A stretch of 64,000 nucleotides of DNA. It comes from Siphonodentalium dalli. Taxonomy: Eukaryota; Mollusca; Scaphopoda; Gadilida; Siphonodentaliidae. The stretch's first letter is position 1. Every line of letters starts with the position of its first letter. The notes below the pieces were generated by a model that was given only the letters and a program-made list of their open reading frames with translations, was not told the DNA's origin and made no database searches. Shown one piece after another: positions 12,641-24,280 of this stretch. Location of the stretch: NCBI GenBank assembly GCA_032622095.1, contig CP136069.1, positions 185,245,122-185,309,121 on the forward strand, read 5' to 3'. Both the position numbers and the translations under genes were made by a program.

Positions 12641-14959
12641 AGTCTGCATTGAAACAAGATCATTTGTTAGATTCACATGAATCTTTGCATCCAAAGCTCA
12701 GTAGTCACAGTAGATCGGGAGGAAATATAATCCGACTGGTTTGTATGACTCAACCAAAGAGCGACCAACCATGGCTGTCAGAACATGGTACACAGCGCTG
12801 AGGAGTCAGTATGATGTGCCAATCACTGATACAGTTCGCACGAAGATGTGTTAATGTGATTTCTTAAGGAGTCTGTGGCTGCTGGTGGTAGAAGGTGTGT
12901 TCCAGTGTTCGGTTACACAACATAAAAACGTGTGCGTTAATTTGTCTAATTGACGACATTATAGCTCACCATAATTTATGCAAACCCTTGGTGGGATATA
13001 AAGTGGCATCGTCAATATTAATAGATCGCCATTGACGGACCGTATCACGTGACATTCGACCCCATGGCAAACATAATTCAGTTATTTTGAAACAGCACTC
13101 GACCATTCGCGAAAAAATAGAAGCCTGTCAAGGAATCTTTGTTCTCACCACCAGATAAATAGTTGGCATTGTCTGGAAATGTGTCATGGACACGGGATAT
13201 GTGAAGCCTTGCCTGAATACCAGGATTGTATTCTCGGGTTGCAGGAAAAAGGTAGCATAATGACTTATTATGAAAAAGAGGTGCAATGTATCATACTATG
13301 CAACAACTTCAACAATATACTAATATCGATGACCTACTTACATCCTGCTTTATGTGACAAGCCGACATGTATTCAAGTCGATGAATTACGATAAATTTTC
13401 TCCTGTTGTAAAACGAGAACAATAACACCAAATGCAGACTTCTTAAACAACACATTTTTCGTGCAAACTATCAGGCAATTACTTGGCACAATAACTCACA
13501 CCCATTCTGGAATGCCACGTCCTTATAACCCTATGCAACCTGGGCTCCATATATTGGCATACCTTGTATGGCATATATAACCATAGCCCTGTCTCTAGTG
13601 CACGAGATACATGTTTATGATTATATGATAACAACACTAGGCATAGTGACATGAGGTGTCCCTAAAGTATGCCCCTTTACCTATATGCCCGTTTGAGTGT
13701 AATGTAAATAGTCTGGTCGGAAAAGCTACATTTGTGGAATACTAGAACCCTAGAGGCATTTTTGGGGAAAAGCATGAAACTAAGTTTTCTAGCATAATTC
13801 AAGTATGCTGAATCCAACGAGGGTGCCTGTCGCTGCCTGTGGCCCATAGTTCACCCATAAAATCAACTTAAAGTCACATACTGTTTTTATTGCCGCGAAA
13901 ATACAGTAAGTCAATATCGAGACATATATCACACTCGTTATACATATAATCTCATGAACATGGGAATACTTTGTTATTTGAATCACCCCTCGTGACCTTT
14001 CTGTCATAACTATCTCATCATCTGCTATACATATATGGACAAGTATGTTATTTAATAAATAAACGCTCTTCATGAAATCACACCCGGTTGAAAGTTCTGT
14101 GAATCAGGATTAAGTTGAAAATATGACGTTTTTTCACAAATATCTTCTAGACCAGTTCATGCTGTTTAGAACTGCTTGAGTAATGTGACTTTATATTGTG
14201 TTTTGTATATGAACTGATCATTGGATCAATTAAATATGCAATTATTGGAACACGGTATAAAATTTCACAAAAAATCACAATTGTGATTTTAGTCATATTT
14301 CAACAAGAAATGAACAGAACTTTGTAATGTAAGTGAGGCATAGCATTACCTATGAATATTCCAACTCATTGGAACCAACATTCTTACTTTGGCTCAAAAT
14401 GGCTGCCAAAATGGCCGCCAAAATATGGAAAATGGTAAATATTGCCCCAGCGTGTCCTGCAATCGCTTACAAGTTGTGGTTGATGTATAAAATTGGCTAT
14501 TCTGCCTCCTATACATTGAATACTAACATATCTGATGCACCATGGTTATTTGTTAATATTGTTACCACTGACATCACCAAAAATATTGGACTTTTCTCTC
14601 AAAAACTTGACTTAAATATCGGCAAAAATTAACTTTTCAGATATAGACCATTTTTTCAAGTAAAATGCAACTATCATTGGTAAAATGTAACTGTCTCTGG
14701 ATTCAAATGTGTTTATTGTTTTGGTCTCTCTTAAATGTGTCACACTACGGTGTCTATAGACCAAATTGCTCAAGATGGCTTCCAAAATGGCAACCAAATT
14801 TGTAAAAAGTTTTTTTTACATATATCCTGAACATTATTCTCTGTGTTATCCGAAAAGGTAGTAAATTGTGACTCACTTTGTTATTATACGTGTTAGTTAA
14901 TTAACTGACAAATATATGTTCTATTATGGTTGTCCCAGTTCCGTATGGGGCATGACAAA

Positions 14960-16420
14960 TTCATTTTAAAGTATGGAATTTTGGCGAGAACCCCATACAT
15001 GGTCATCTATGTGTTGATTATGTATATATGGAGTGACTGTAAGGTCATGGGTGGGATGTACATGTGTTGTCTGTATGATCATGGATGGGGTGTGTGGATA
15101 AATAGGGAGTTATTTTATGGTTACGGGTAATGTGTATATGTATACATGGAATGACTGTACGGTCATGATTGAAGTGTATATGCATACCTGGAGTAAGCTG
15201 GGTGGACATTATCGAGCGTGTGGGTATATATGGAGTGTCCTTGTTGTATATATTGATATATCTCGTGGATGTATTATCATTGGTGGGTGTATAGGGATTA
15301 GCTGTATGATCATGGATGGCGTGTATGATTATACAGTGAATTGTCATGTGTGAGGTGTATATGCAAGTATGTAAGGTATGAGTGGTCGTGTGTGCAGGGT
15401 TTTTGTATATCTGGAAGGGCTGAATGGCCGTTGGTGATGTGTATATGTATACCTGGAGTGACTCTATGGTCTAGGGTGGGCTGCATATGTATATATCGAG
15501 TGGTTATATGACTATGTGTGTCGAATAGGTATACATGTAGTGACTCTGTGGTCAATGGTGATATGAATACATGTAGTTATACAAGGAGTGGGTGTATGGT
15601 CATACATGTAAAGAATATATATACAGGGAGTGACTAAATGGTCAGGTGTCAGGTGTATGAGTATACCTGGTGTTCCTGCTTGGTGACTCGTGGCGGTATG
15701 GTCATGTGTAGGTTATACGGGTACACACACGTGTTGCTATATGGTCATGGGCGAGGGGTATGTGTATATAGCGAGTGGCTATATGGCCATGGGTGAGGTG
15801 CATATGCATACATGAAGTGACTTTTCTGACACAGCTGGGGTGTATTAGTATATCTTGTGTCGCTATTCGGCTATGGTGCGACACATAGGGATACTAGTGA
15901 CATGGCCAATGGTGAGGTGAATATGTATACAAGGATTGACCATGATCATGTATGAATGTTTTGAATATGTACACACGGGGTGACTATATGGACATATGTC
16001 AGGTGAAGGAGTATACCAGGTGGCATGGGTGAGGGTATGTGTATGAAGCGAGTGGCTATATGGCCATTGGTAAGGTGCATATGTATACCTGGGGTGACTC
16101 TATGGTCATTGTTGTGGTGTTGATGTATATATTGAATGTATATTTGACCATCTGTGTGGAGAATAGGTATACAGGGGATTACCGTATGGCCAATCGTGAG
16201 GTGAAAGCATGGGTATACACGGAGTGACTATATGGTTATGGGTCATGTTTAGGAGTATACCCGGTGGGCCTCCATTGTGACTCATGGATGTATGGTCATC
16301 CGTGGTAATGGGTCAGGTGTACGTGTAAACATTGGGTCACTATAGTGTTGTGTCTGTGGTGTTTATGTATATATGGAATGACTGTGTGATAATGGGTGGC
16401 TAACGCTTTCCACGTTTAAC
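14960..16420. repeat. Degenerate tandem array, forward half, in foldback III
   Basis: Irregular units of about 60 bp are built from GGTGAGGTGTATATGTATAC, CTGGAGTGACT and ATGGTCATGG motifs. Spacing varies and many units are rearranged. Short ORFs in this zone consist of MVMG/YTWSD-like repeats and are not taken as genes. Confidence 0.8.
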
Positions 16421-16429
16421 GTTTCCCCA

Positions 16430-17020
16430 TGTACATAAACACCATCAAGATGGAGAACTCTCTGACATGACCTCTCTATTGATTAACATATCCTTGAGTT
16501 ATTGTGGAAAGCGATAGCCACCCAAGGTACACGTGCACAACCCACCCATTAACCTCAGTCACTCCATATGTACATAAACACCGCACAAATGACAATATAG
16601 TCACCCACTTTATACACGTACACCTGACTATACAGCCATACTTGGTTATACCCGTACATACCACAAATGACGATACAGCCACGATTCACCATGCATGAAC
16701 ACCAGGTGTACTCCTACACCTGACACATGACCATATAGTCACTATATGTATACATATGCACCACATTCACGATCATACATTCACTCAGTGCATACATATT
16801 CATCTCACTATGGACCATACAGCCACTACATATATACCTGTTCGCCATACCCATGACCATAGGGTCAATCCAGGTATACATATACACCTCACCAATGGTG
16901 AGCCCTTCCAGATATACGAATACCCACACACACGACCACTTATACCTTCCCTACTTGCATATACATCTCACACATGACAATTCAGCAACTCACTGTATAC
17001 TGTATTCATACACGCCGCTC
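16430..17020. repeat. Degenerate tandem array, inverted half, in foldback III
   Basis: The same motifs as the preceding array, but reverse-complemented (CCATGACCATAGGGTCA, GGTATACATATACACCTCACC). This half is shorter than the forward half, so the element is asymmetric around its switch point. Confidence 0.8.
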
Positions 17021-19710
17021 CAATGATCAGTTAATATACAAAACACAAAATAAAGTCATATTACTCAACCAGTTCCAAACAATATGAACTGATCTAGAAG
17101 ATATTTGTGAAAAAACGTCATATTTTCAACTTCCGGCGGCCATTTTGGCGCCCATCTTGGAGGGTGAGTTTAAATTTTGCGCCAAAAAATGTGTCATTAT
17201 GTTTTAGCTTCAAGAAAATATATACATTTGTATACATTTTACTAGATTTTCCCGCTATAATTTGCATAAAACTGACTTAGGGTCTGATCTGAAAAATGGC
17301 GGCCAGGATGGACGCCATCTTGTCTGAAGTCTACACGGCCACTTTTGTTTCTTATTAACATTGCTTAAAAGTTGAAGGACATAATAAGGAACAAAATGAG
17401 TTGGGTGAAGTTAAGTCCCATGCATGGGGCGGGTGCAAGGGTACCCCTATTGGCCCCCGGACTATAAGAGAATTCTTACGAGAATCGTCGATAAATATAC
17501 AAAACAGCAATGTCTTACCGTAGGTACCTGATTAATATGATGTTAATGTTTCAGAATTATTACTGTGATGATAGTATCACGATACAACGCGGCTTTGAAC
17601 GTTCCGCGAGGAGTATATAAGTTTGAGTATGTTCAAGGCTAGTTACGTGATTTCATATGACGTTGTACGGTGCCGTATCAACAACCCTCCAGCGAAGAAA
17701 ACACGAAGATTTTAAAAGCCTTTTATTGAACCCTATGTTCATCCAATCGGGCGACAGGCAGTCTTTTTTTCATGTTCGGCACCTTCGAATTATGGTAAAA
17801 AAGTTGGTTTGACACTTTTCCGAGGAAATGCTTCTAGAAATGTCTTTTCTGAGAATTACGACTAGACTAAAATAATGTTATAACATCGACGCAGAGCGGG
17901 AATAGTCAGAACCCAGATGGACATGCATAAGAACGAATCTGTAACCAATGATGAAGCAAGATTCAGGCGTAATCATGACCAGCCAGTCCAATCTCATTGT
18001 CCCTTTCATGCCTGTCGGCTTCATAGCATAGATAAACACCATGCTACTATTATAATCTTCGTATTGTTAACAAATTCAAATGATTTCAGTTAACCCAGAA
18101 TATATACCCACAAGCTAGGAAGAAACATAACAGCTAAATAGAGTACACAAATTCCTAAAAATCCTGAAGTACTGAACCTTTTGACATGCAGTGTATCTGA
18201 TCGCCCCGATGGCCCGGTCCGTCCCCCAGCGCTAATATATAATCAAGCCATGGGCGTTCTGCTTGTCTAACTCAAGCTTGAAAATAGGCATGGCTAACAT
18301 GACTCCGCAACAGAAGTACCGGTACTGAAAGCATAGTTACCGTGCATGAGATATATGGGTGCATGGGATTATGTGGGATTGGTTTTCCATGACGGCCATC
18401 GGTGGTCGCTTCGTGAGGGGCCCGGAAGTCATACACATTAACAACGCATTTAGGGCACTTCATCCATATCCAAATGCAGTTATGGAACTTCTGTGATTTG
18501 CAATTGGCTACAATGATTCATGTGAATTGTTGTTATTTGGCTGCCGACATGTCAGAATGTACTGGTGTATGAAATGAAATGCATGGAATAACCGAAGTAG
18601 TGCCAATTTTTACTTAACTGGCTACCACGAGGATGAGCAGAGTTATTGGGCATTATCGTAAATCAATTACTCATCACAATAAATGAGTTGAGACAAGATA
18701 TTAGAGTTCTTTAGTTTGTGGAGGAGCACCAGTGAATGCATTTCTTAATGACTAATTCCCTTATCCGCATATGACAAACCCAGTTTAATTTGTGTCGGTC
18801 AGATTGAAAATATTCGATGTTGGTGGCCGTTTTGGACGCCATCTTAAAACAATTATCAAACATGAAGTGTCCGATGCTGTATGCGTAACTTGTGTCTAGT
18901 GTCACAAAATGCGCCAGAAAATAAGAAAATATCTCCCTAAAAATGTGAGTCTCACTCATCAGCCTTTGGTAGTCATATGTGACTAGTTGAAATATAAAAA
19001 TATATAATCGGCTTTGTACAAAGATTCAAATACAAATTGAAAAAATATGAAATAGTTGACAAAAAAGTGATCATGTGAGGTTTTATGAATTTACAAATTC
19101 CGGACCAGTATCCTCGTCTGATTTATCCATACCCATATCAAAATTTAATCACAATGTTGTAAAATTTTGAGAAATTAGTAAAAATTACCATTTTTCACCA
19201 TTTCCCCCCAAATTGTCATCTTAGAACACGTTCGGACAATGTTGTTTATCATTCCCCTTCATCAATCTCTACACTGTTCCATTTATGCCCCTAAAGCCTT
19301 CTTTGCATGCGGCATTCTAAGTGTAAACTGTACACTTAATTGTTCTGAGAAAATTATATTTTAGGGGGTGGGGTTATTTTTATGCTCACAGCGCATTTTC
19401 ACAGAGATATAATTGACATTCCATCATCCAAATTGTATTGCTATGTTTCTGGGGCAATTTTTGAGATATGTTGAGCGTCAATAGCCCATGTGTTTCACAA
19501 GTTATAGCCAATTATATGTGACACTATTTTTCAAAATCCAAGTAATTTTTCGCAATTTCGAAATATTTATGACATTTTTTTCGAACTAGCTTATACATTG
19601 GTCCAGTGTTGTATCTCATGTTGTTTTATGGTGATCTATAATTAATATAAACAATGTCTTGTTCACTTTATGACCGCAGTCTTTGTTTTTATACGCTGAC
19701 GCTTGTACTC

Positions 19711-20540
19711 GATGAAATTTTTATTTTATTTTAGGGTTACGAGTTGTCTTCCCTGTAAAATCTATTTTGGGACACATTATGAAGCGGGCAACAAGGAAAA
19801 TCGGATGCGTCATATAGCGATCTTCAATTTGGTATATTAAAACCTTTGTTGGAGGGGGTGCAGCCAACTTCTAAACTAGAGGCTTTCTGAGTATTGGCCC
19901 ACGGACTAAATGTCGTCTCAGTTTTCTTAATTCGACTTCAATGCATCTACTGCATTCATCGTCGACGTATCTCGTGCCGGTTGGTGGAATATAACTACGC
20001 TAATTAGGTTACAAACAACTATTTATTTCCAATAGGCGACAGTGATAACTGAAATTCCCGCCGGCGATGGGTTAAGCCTATCTGAACTTAAAGTGGTCAA
20101 TGTTCACTTAGAACATCCTCCGATTTACCATTCGATGACAAAAAAACGCACCCTTCACGGTATTGTTTAAAACTATAATCTTGCATTTCCACAACTACCA
20201 CAATTACTGCATACAAATCAGCAGCATAAAAATACTCAGACTTCCTGGACATCTAAACAAAAATGATCGCCATTTTTACGTAAAGGCTATATATGATCTT
20301 CTGTTCCTATTCGGGGAATTTTCCCCTCAAAGATAACCAGCCAATCAGCAGCCAGAATCGCCCCCCCCCCCCTCCCCCGGGCACAAATTCAGGAAGCGTA
20401 ACTCTATATAATAGTTGTTTGTAACCATTAGCATTTAGCAGCGACTATGCAGGGGATGTAACTCTAATGCTACAACATTCGAATCACATAAAGTTATCTC
20501 TATTTGAGTTATGAGTACTCGTTTTTTGTCACTGTGGGCG
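19711..20540. other. Intergenic DNA with dispersed-repeat fragments
   Basis: No gene was recognised. The stretch around 20188-20205 (TGCATTTCCACAACTACCAC) recurs near 58480-58500, so part of this interval belongs to a dispersed repeat. A poly-C tract lies near 20361. Confidence 0.4.
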
Positions 20541-20825
20541 AAATACTGCTGACGATTTGGTTGTTCTATTGTCATTCTCTGCTGAATACAGTTTCCGATT
20601 CTTTGCATTTTTGCTCATTTTCGTGTCATCACCATACTCAAGGAAATCTTTCTGTCATGCGTTTCCTCGCATCATTCCAAAAGAAGGAGCAATGGTTGCA
20701 CAAGTGAAGGTTTGTACATGTACTATTTGCATTTGGATTATGACCTTTGTCACCAGCCAGGTGCTACACGCATTGAGTGGTTTCCACTCGGCCCATTGTG
20801 TGCGTTGGACTGTCCATGCATATAA

Positions 20826-21698
20826 TGGTCGGTGGAAGTGGCTCTGGGGTATGAGGTCGCACCCTCTAACAGCTGCGGCCCAGTCAAGATCACAGGCGGA
20901 GGAGCTACTCAGGCCGAGAAGAAAGGCCCGGGACACCGTCGCAGGTATGCTGAAGCAAGGGCTAGGTGGATCACGAGGAATGATGAGAGACGCCCAACTA
21001 CCTCCCATCTGGTTCCTCCCCCTGGACATGATCAACATCCCGGTGCTACATCCACTGAAACAACATTTCAGAGGCCAACTGACGACATCCAGACTGCCTC
21101 TGCAGTGGATAAGCAAATTGCACATCAATATCACCCTCTTAACCCTTTACCCAACAGAACGGCCCTGTGCCAATGCATTCTCTTATATATGCGAGTCGAC
21201 CATAGGTCGCCTCGCATATATAAGAGAATGCATTGGCTTAACACATTAATAATTATAAAATTGTTAAAGAATGTAAGAAAAAATGGTAAAAAGTGTTAAA
21301 AAAAGATTTTTTTTAGGCCAATGCATTCTCTTATATATGCGAGGCGACCTATGGTCGACTCGCATATATAAGAGAATGCATTGGCACAGGGCATAACTGT
21401 AACTATCACAATGTGGTAAAGGAGCCGGTTCCAATGATATCCATATTTGTATGGTTCTATTGAGACAGACCGAAGATATTTTAGGCTGTTGAAGCTTTAT
21501 TTGGCCGGTTTTGGCCGTTTTGTTGGGTAAAGGGTTAATCTTCTGCCACCGGTGGAAACTACAGGGACGCCGACCTTATGGTCCAAGCTGAAATTGGACT
21601 CGTTCCTAGCGCTCAGACTCCACTTCCGGTGGAAGCGTTACATCGTGGAACTGGACGGAACAGTGAGCGGAGTGTCTGAGCCAGGTACGAGACTATAG
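20826..21698 (+). pseudogene. Possible broken ORF interrupted by a TTAA MITE
   Basis: One plus-strand frame is open from 20826 to the TTAA at 21139-21142. If the 400-bp MITE and one TTAA are ignored, the same frame stays open from 21539 to a TAG at 21696, about 158 codons in all. There is no ATG at its start, and an upstream TAA lies at 20823. The region is richer in GC than its surroundings, which alone makes stops rarer, and long ORFs exist in other frames too (20557-21249 plus, 20655-21134 minus). No domain was recognised. It could be an exon remnant, a decayed retroelement gag-like piece, or chance. Confidence 0.25.
21139..21538. mobile_element. 400-bp TTAA MITE with double hairpin core
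   Basis: The ends are TTAACCCTTTACCCAACA and its inverse. Hairpin A is at 21170-21236 and hairpin B, the exact reverse complement type, is at 21318-21384. They are separated by a T/A-rich spacer and bounded by CCCTGTGCC/GGCACAGGG. One flank has a longer subterminal region with AAAGCTTCAACAGCC-like text (inverted here). TTAA on both sides indicates piggyBac-like targeting; no coding capacity. Confidence 0.9.
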
Positions 21699-22029
21699 GC
21701 TGAAATGAACCAAGAACCACCCGGGCATTTCACCACATCAAACACCTTCGGAATACTATTAGCCGGAGACTTCTGGATCATCCTTGTCACCAAGAACAAC
21801 AGAAATTCTCCGGAATGCACAAGAAGAAATTGCAATAGCAATGTAGTACGGGCAGTGCATTTAGAGACAAGATAGACCATCGAGAACTACAACAAATAAA
21901 CAGCTGTCAATGAAACACCATCAGCCGAGAAACACCCGAACAAGCGACAGAAGAAAAAGAAATAATTTGACCAAAAAAAAAACTAAACTGCGCTTCTGTT
22001 GTTTTACCAAGAAACCAACGGACAAACAT

Positions 22030-22340
22030 TCGAGCATTCAACTACATTTAACAATTTTTATATATTTTTTTATCATTTTTTCTTACATTCTGTAACAATT
22101 TTTATCATTTTTTCTTATATTCTTTAACAATTTTATCATTTTTTATCATTTTTTCTTACATTCATTATCATTTTTTTATCATATTTTCTAACATTCTTGA
22201 ACAGTTTTTATCATTTTTTGATTACTTTCTTTAACAATTATAAAAAATATTATCAAATTTGTTAGACCAATGCATTCTCTTATATATGCGAGGCGACCTA
22301 TGGTCGACTCGCATATATAAGATAATGCATTGACACAGGG
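22030..22340. mobile_element. Partial hairpin MITE with expanded AT spacer
   Basis: Hairpin B alone survives (22267-22333, mutated at its last positions) with the following ACACAGGGTTA. In front of it the usual spacer text (TTTTTATCATTTTTTCTTACATTCTTTAACAA-like) is tandemly repeated about six times. Hairpin A and both outer ends are gone. Confidence 0.7.
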
Positions 22341-23656
22341 TTACATAATATGAAACGGGAATTTATTGTTTTGTATTGACTTCTTTATAATAAACGCTGT
22401 AAATGAGGGGTTAGGGATGACCACTCACTGTAACACCTTTTGACCTAAATCGGTCAAGAAGGCTATCCCGAAATTTCGACATATCATCTCTAAATTTCGA
22501 CATAACTTCACATATAAACGTTCCTTGGAGTAAAGACATATTATGGACTTGTTCTGGAGTGTGGAACTCACAGTTCGCAGTCGGACGCTGTGCCAACAGG
22601 AGGAATGTAGCATTCTACTAATATCGCCGATAATATCAAGCAAAGCGACCATAACACTCCATAGAAAACATCGTCCGAACTCAGCCCAATTGTAAATATT
22701 TACTTCTCGATTCGGGACGCAACTATCGGCAATAAACTAACGAAAACGATTTCGCCACCGAGAGTAACTTAAGTATATATATAAGAATGACAATTTGGAT
22801 ATACTATTTGTAAAAGTAACTACTTTGACAAAGATTATTCTATCTGGCCACCCTATATAAACCGGAGTGCTTCACATCACTTTAATATGTCGCAAACTCA
22901 CCGTTATAAGTTAGGGACTGGCTAGAGTGCCGTATACGTCACTTTAACCAAACTCCTAACGCCATGCGTTGCTTGCATGACGTCATCTGTCACGTCAAAT
23001 ACGCGCGTTCTTTACAACAATGGCGGCGCCCGGGTGCTGGTTTATTCAGCGCCGAATCAACGGACACATGTATGCTCGTTAGACGGCACGAGGTAATTGG
23101 GGATTTGAATCCACGTAGGTTGATCCATTTCCAAAATCTAAATCACGTGCCTGGTTATACGGGTATGCATATAGTGTGGACTCCAAAGAGACTATATATA
23201 TAGTGCCATGTCGAACTACCATTACCGTACCAAACAATTTGTGCATGGCTCCAGACCAGCCGTCATCACGTAGCCAAGTTCATATATACGAATTAAAGAA
23301 TCATTACTCAAAACACAATTATGTATGTATAATCGCGTGGCATGTGAATAAAATATATCTGATAGAGAGGTTTCGCATATCACTGAAAAGCAACGGATAC
23401 GTTTATGGCGACGGTTAGGTACTATATACGTAATCAAATTATGCGCACCTTTTAGCCGTAGACGTAGTTTTGTAACCCAGCGACGGATAGTGTATATATA
23501 ACATTCTTCGGTGTGTGTATACCAAAAATACAGACACTCTGTTAATTTGTTTTGATGTGACCATGCATGAAGCCATTATTCGTCAGGCCTTGGACAATTA
23601 TCCCCAATAGGCCGATTGGTAAGACAATTGTCGTTCTCGCTGTATATATTATGCAT
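22341..23656. other. Intergenic DNA, no gene recognised
   Basis: The short minus-strand ORFs at 22411-22652 have no recognisable motif. The stretch CCGGAGTGCTTCACATCACTTTAA (22863-22886) resembles 37219-37245, suggesting another dispersed repeat. A GC-rich spot with GGCGGCGCCCGGG lies near 23022. Confidence 0.4.
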
Positions 23657-24110
23657 GCTAGATCGTAAGTCGGGATTTTTTTTACCCTGTACCAATGCAT
23701 TCTCTTATATATGCGAGTCGACCATAGGTCGTCTCGCATATATAAGAGAATGCATTGGCCTAACAATTTTTTATCATTTTTTTTAAATAAATGTTTCTGA
23801 CAATTTTTAGGACATAAAATAAAAAAAACATCCATTACCGTGCAGGGAGCCCCACACATATATAGAAGCATATAGAAGAGTGTCGTCTGCTCATGTTTGT
23901 CTGGGGCTCTGTATGGGTGAAATTATAAAATTGTTAAAGAATTGTTAAAGAATACAAGAAAACATTATTAAAATTGTAAAAAATTGTTAGGCCAATGCAT
24001 TCTCTTATATATGCGAGGCGACCTATGGTCGACTCGCATATATAAGAGAATGCATTGGCACAGGGTAAAAAAAATCTCTACTTACGACTGGATTTGATAT
24101 GGCGGGTCAC
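23657..24110. mobile_element. GTGACCCGCC-family MITE, left end lost
   Basis: The right end finishes with GGATTTGATATGGCGGGTCAC (24090-24110). The left end starts only at ATCGTAAGTCGGG, so about 25 bases of the TIR are missing. Hairpin A is at 23692-23758 and B at 23992-24058. The interior contains TAGAAGAGTGTCGTCTGCTC, a stretch found only in this family. The host text ATGCTAGATCGT occurs directly on both sides of the element (see findings). Confidence 0.8.
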
Positions 24111-24280
24111 ATATATTCTGTATGCTAGATCGTGCGAAGCGGAAACTCACTGCATGGACAACTATTCCTTGCTTTGCATTTGATAAATCCGTTCCGTTGG
24201 TCGACTTAAAAGGAGAACTTATTTGTCGGGATATATTCGAACCATGCATCCATCCATCACATTCTCCGTCTGCAGGCAGG

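Larger units (their letters stand above)
11075..19710. mobile_element. Foldback element III (about 8.6 kb, degraded)
   Basis: Left-arm text at 11075-12200 reappears reverse-complemented at 18650-19710. Examples are GAGTAC plus TGTCAGGG-like ends, the CTATAACTTGTGAACCACATGGG stretch (11278-11300, opposite CCCATGTGTTTCACAAGTTATAG), and the poly-AT stretch near 11760 opposite about 18990. 14090-14230 also matches 17030-17130 in inverse. The centre is an array whose orientation flips near 16420. The arms have diverged by roughly 15-25 percent by eye, so this element is clearly older than foldback I. No clear target duplication or transposase was found. Several AAAATGGCGGCC motifs (14398-14425, 17140-17165, 17292-17325, 18825-18845) lie inside. 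Confidence 0.75.

Noticed and set aside
15045-16977. Histidine- and tyrosine-rich ORFs on both strands
   Set aside because: They come from the degenerate TATAC/GTGACC array in foldback III.
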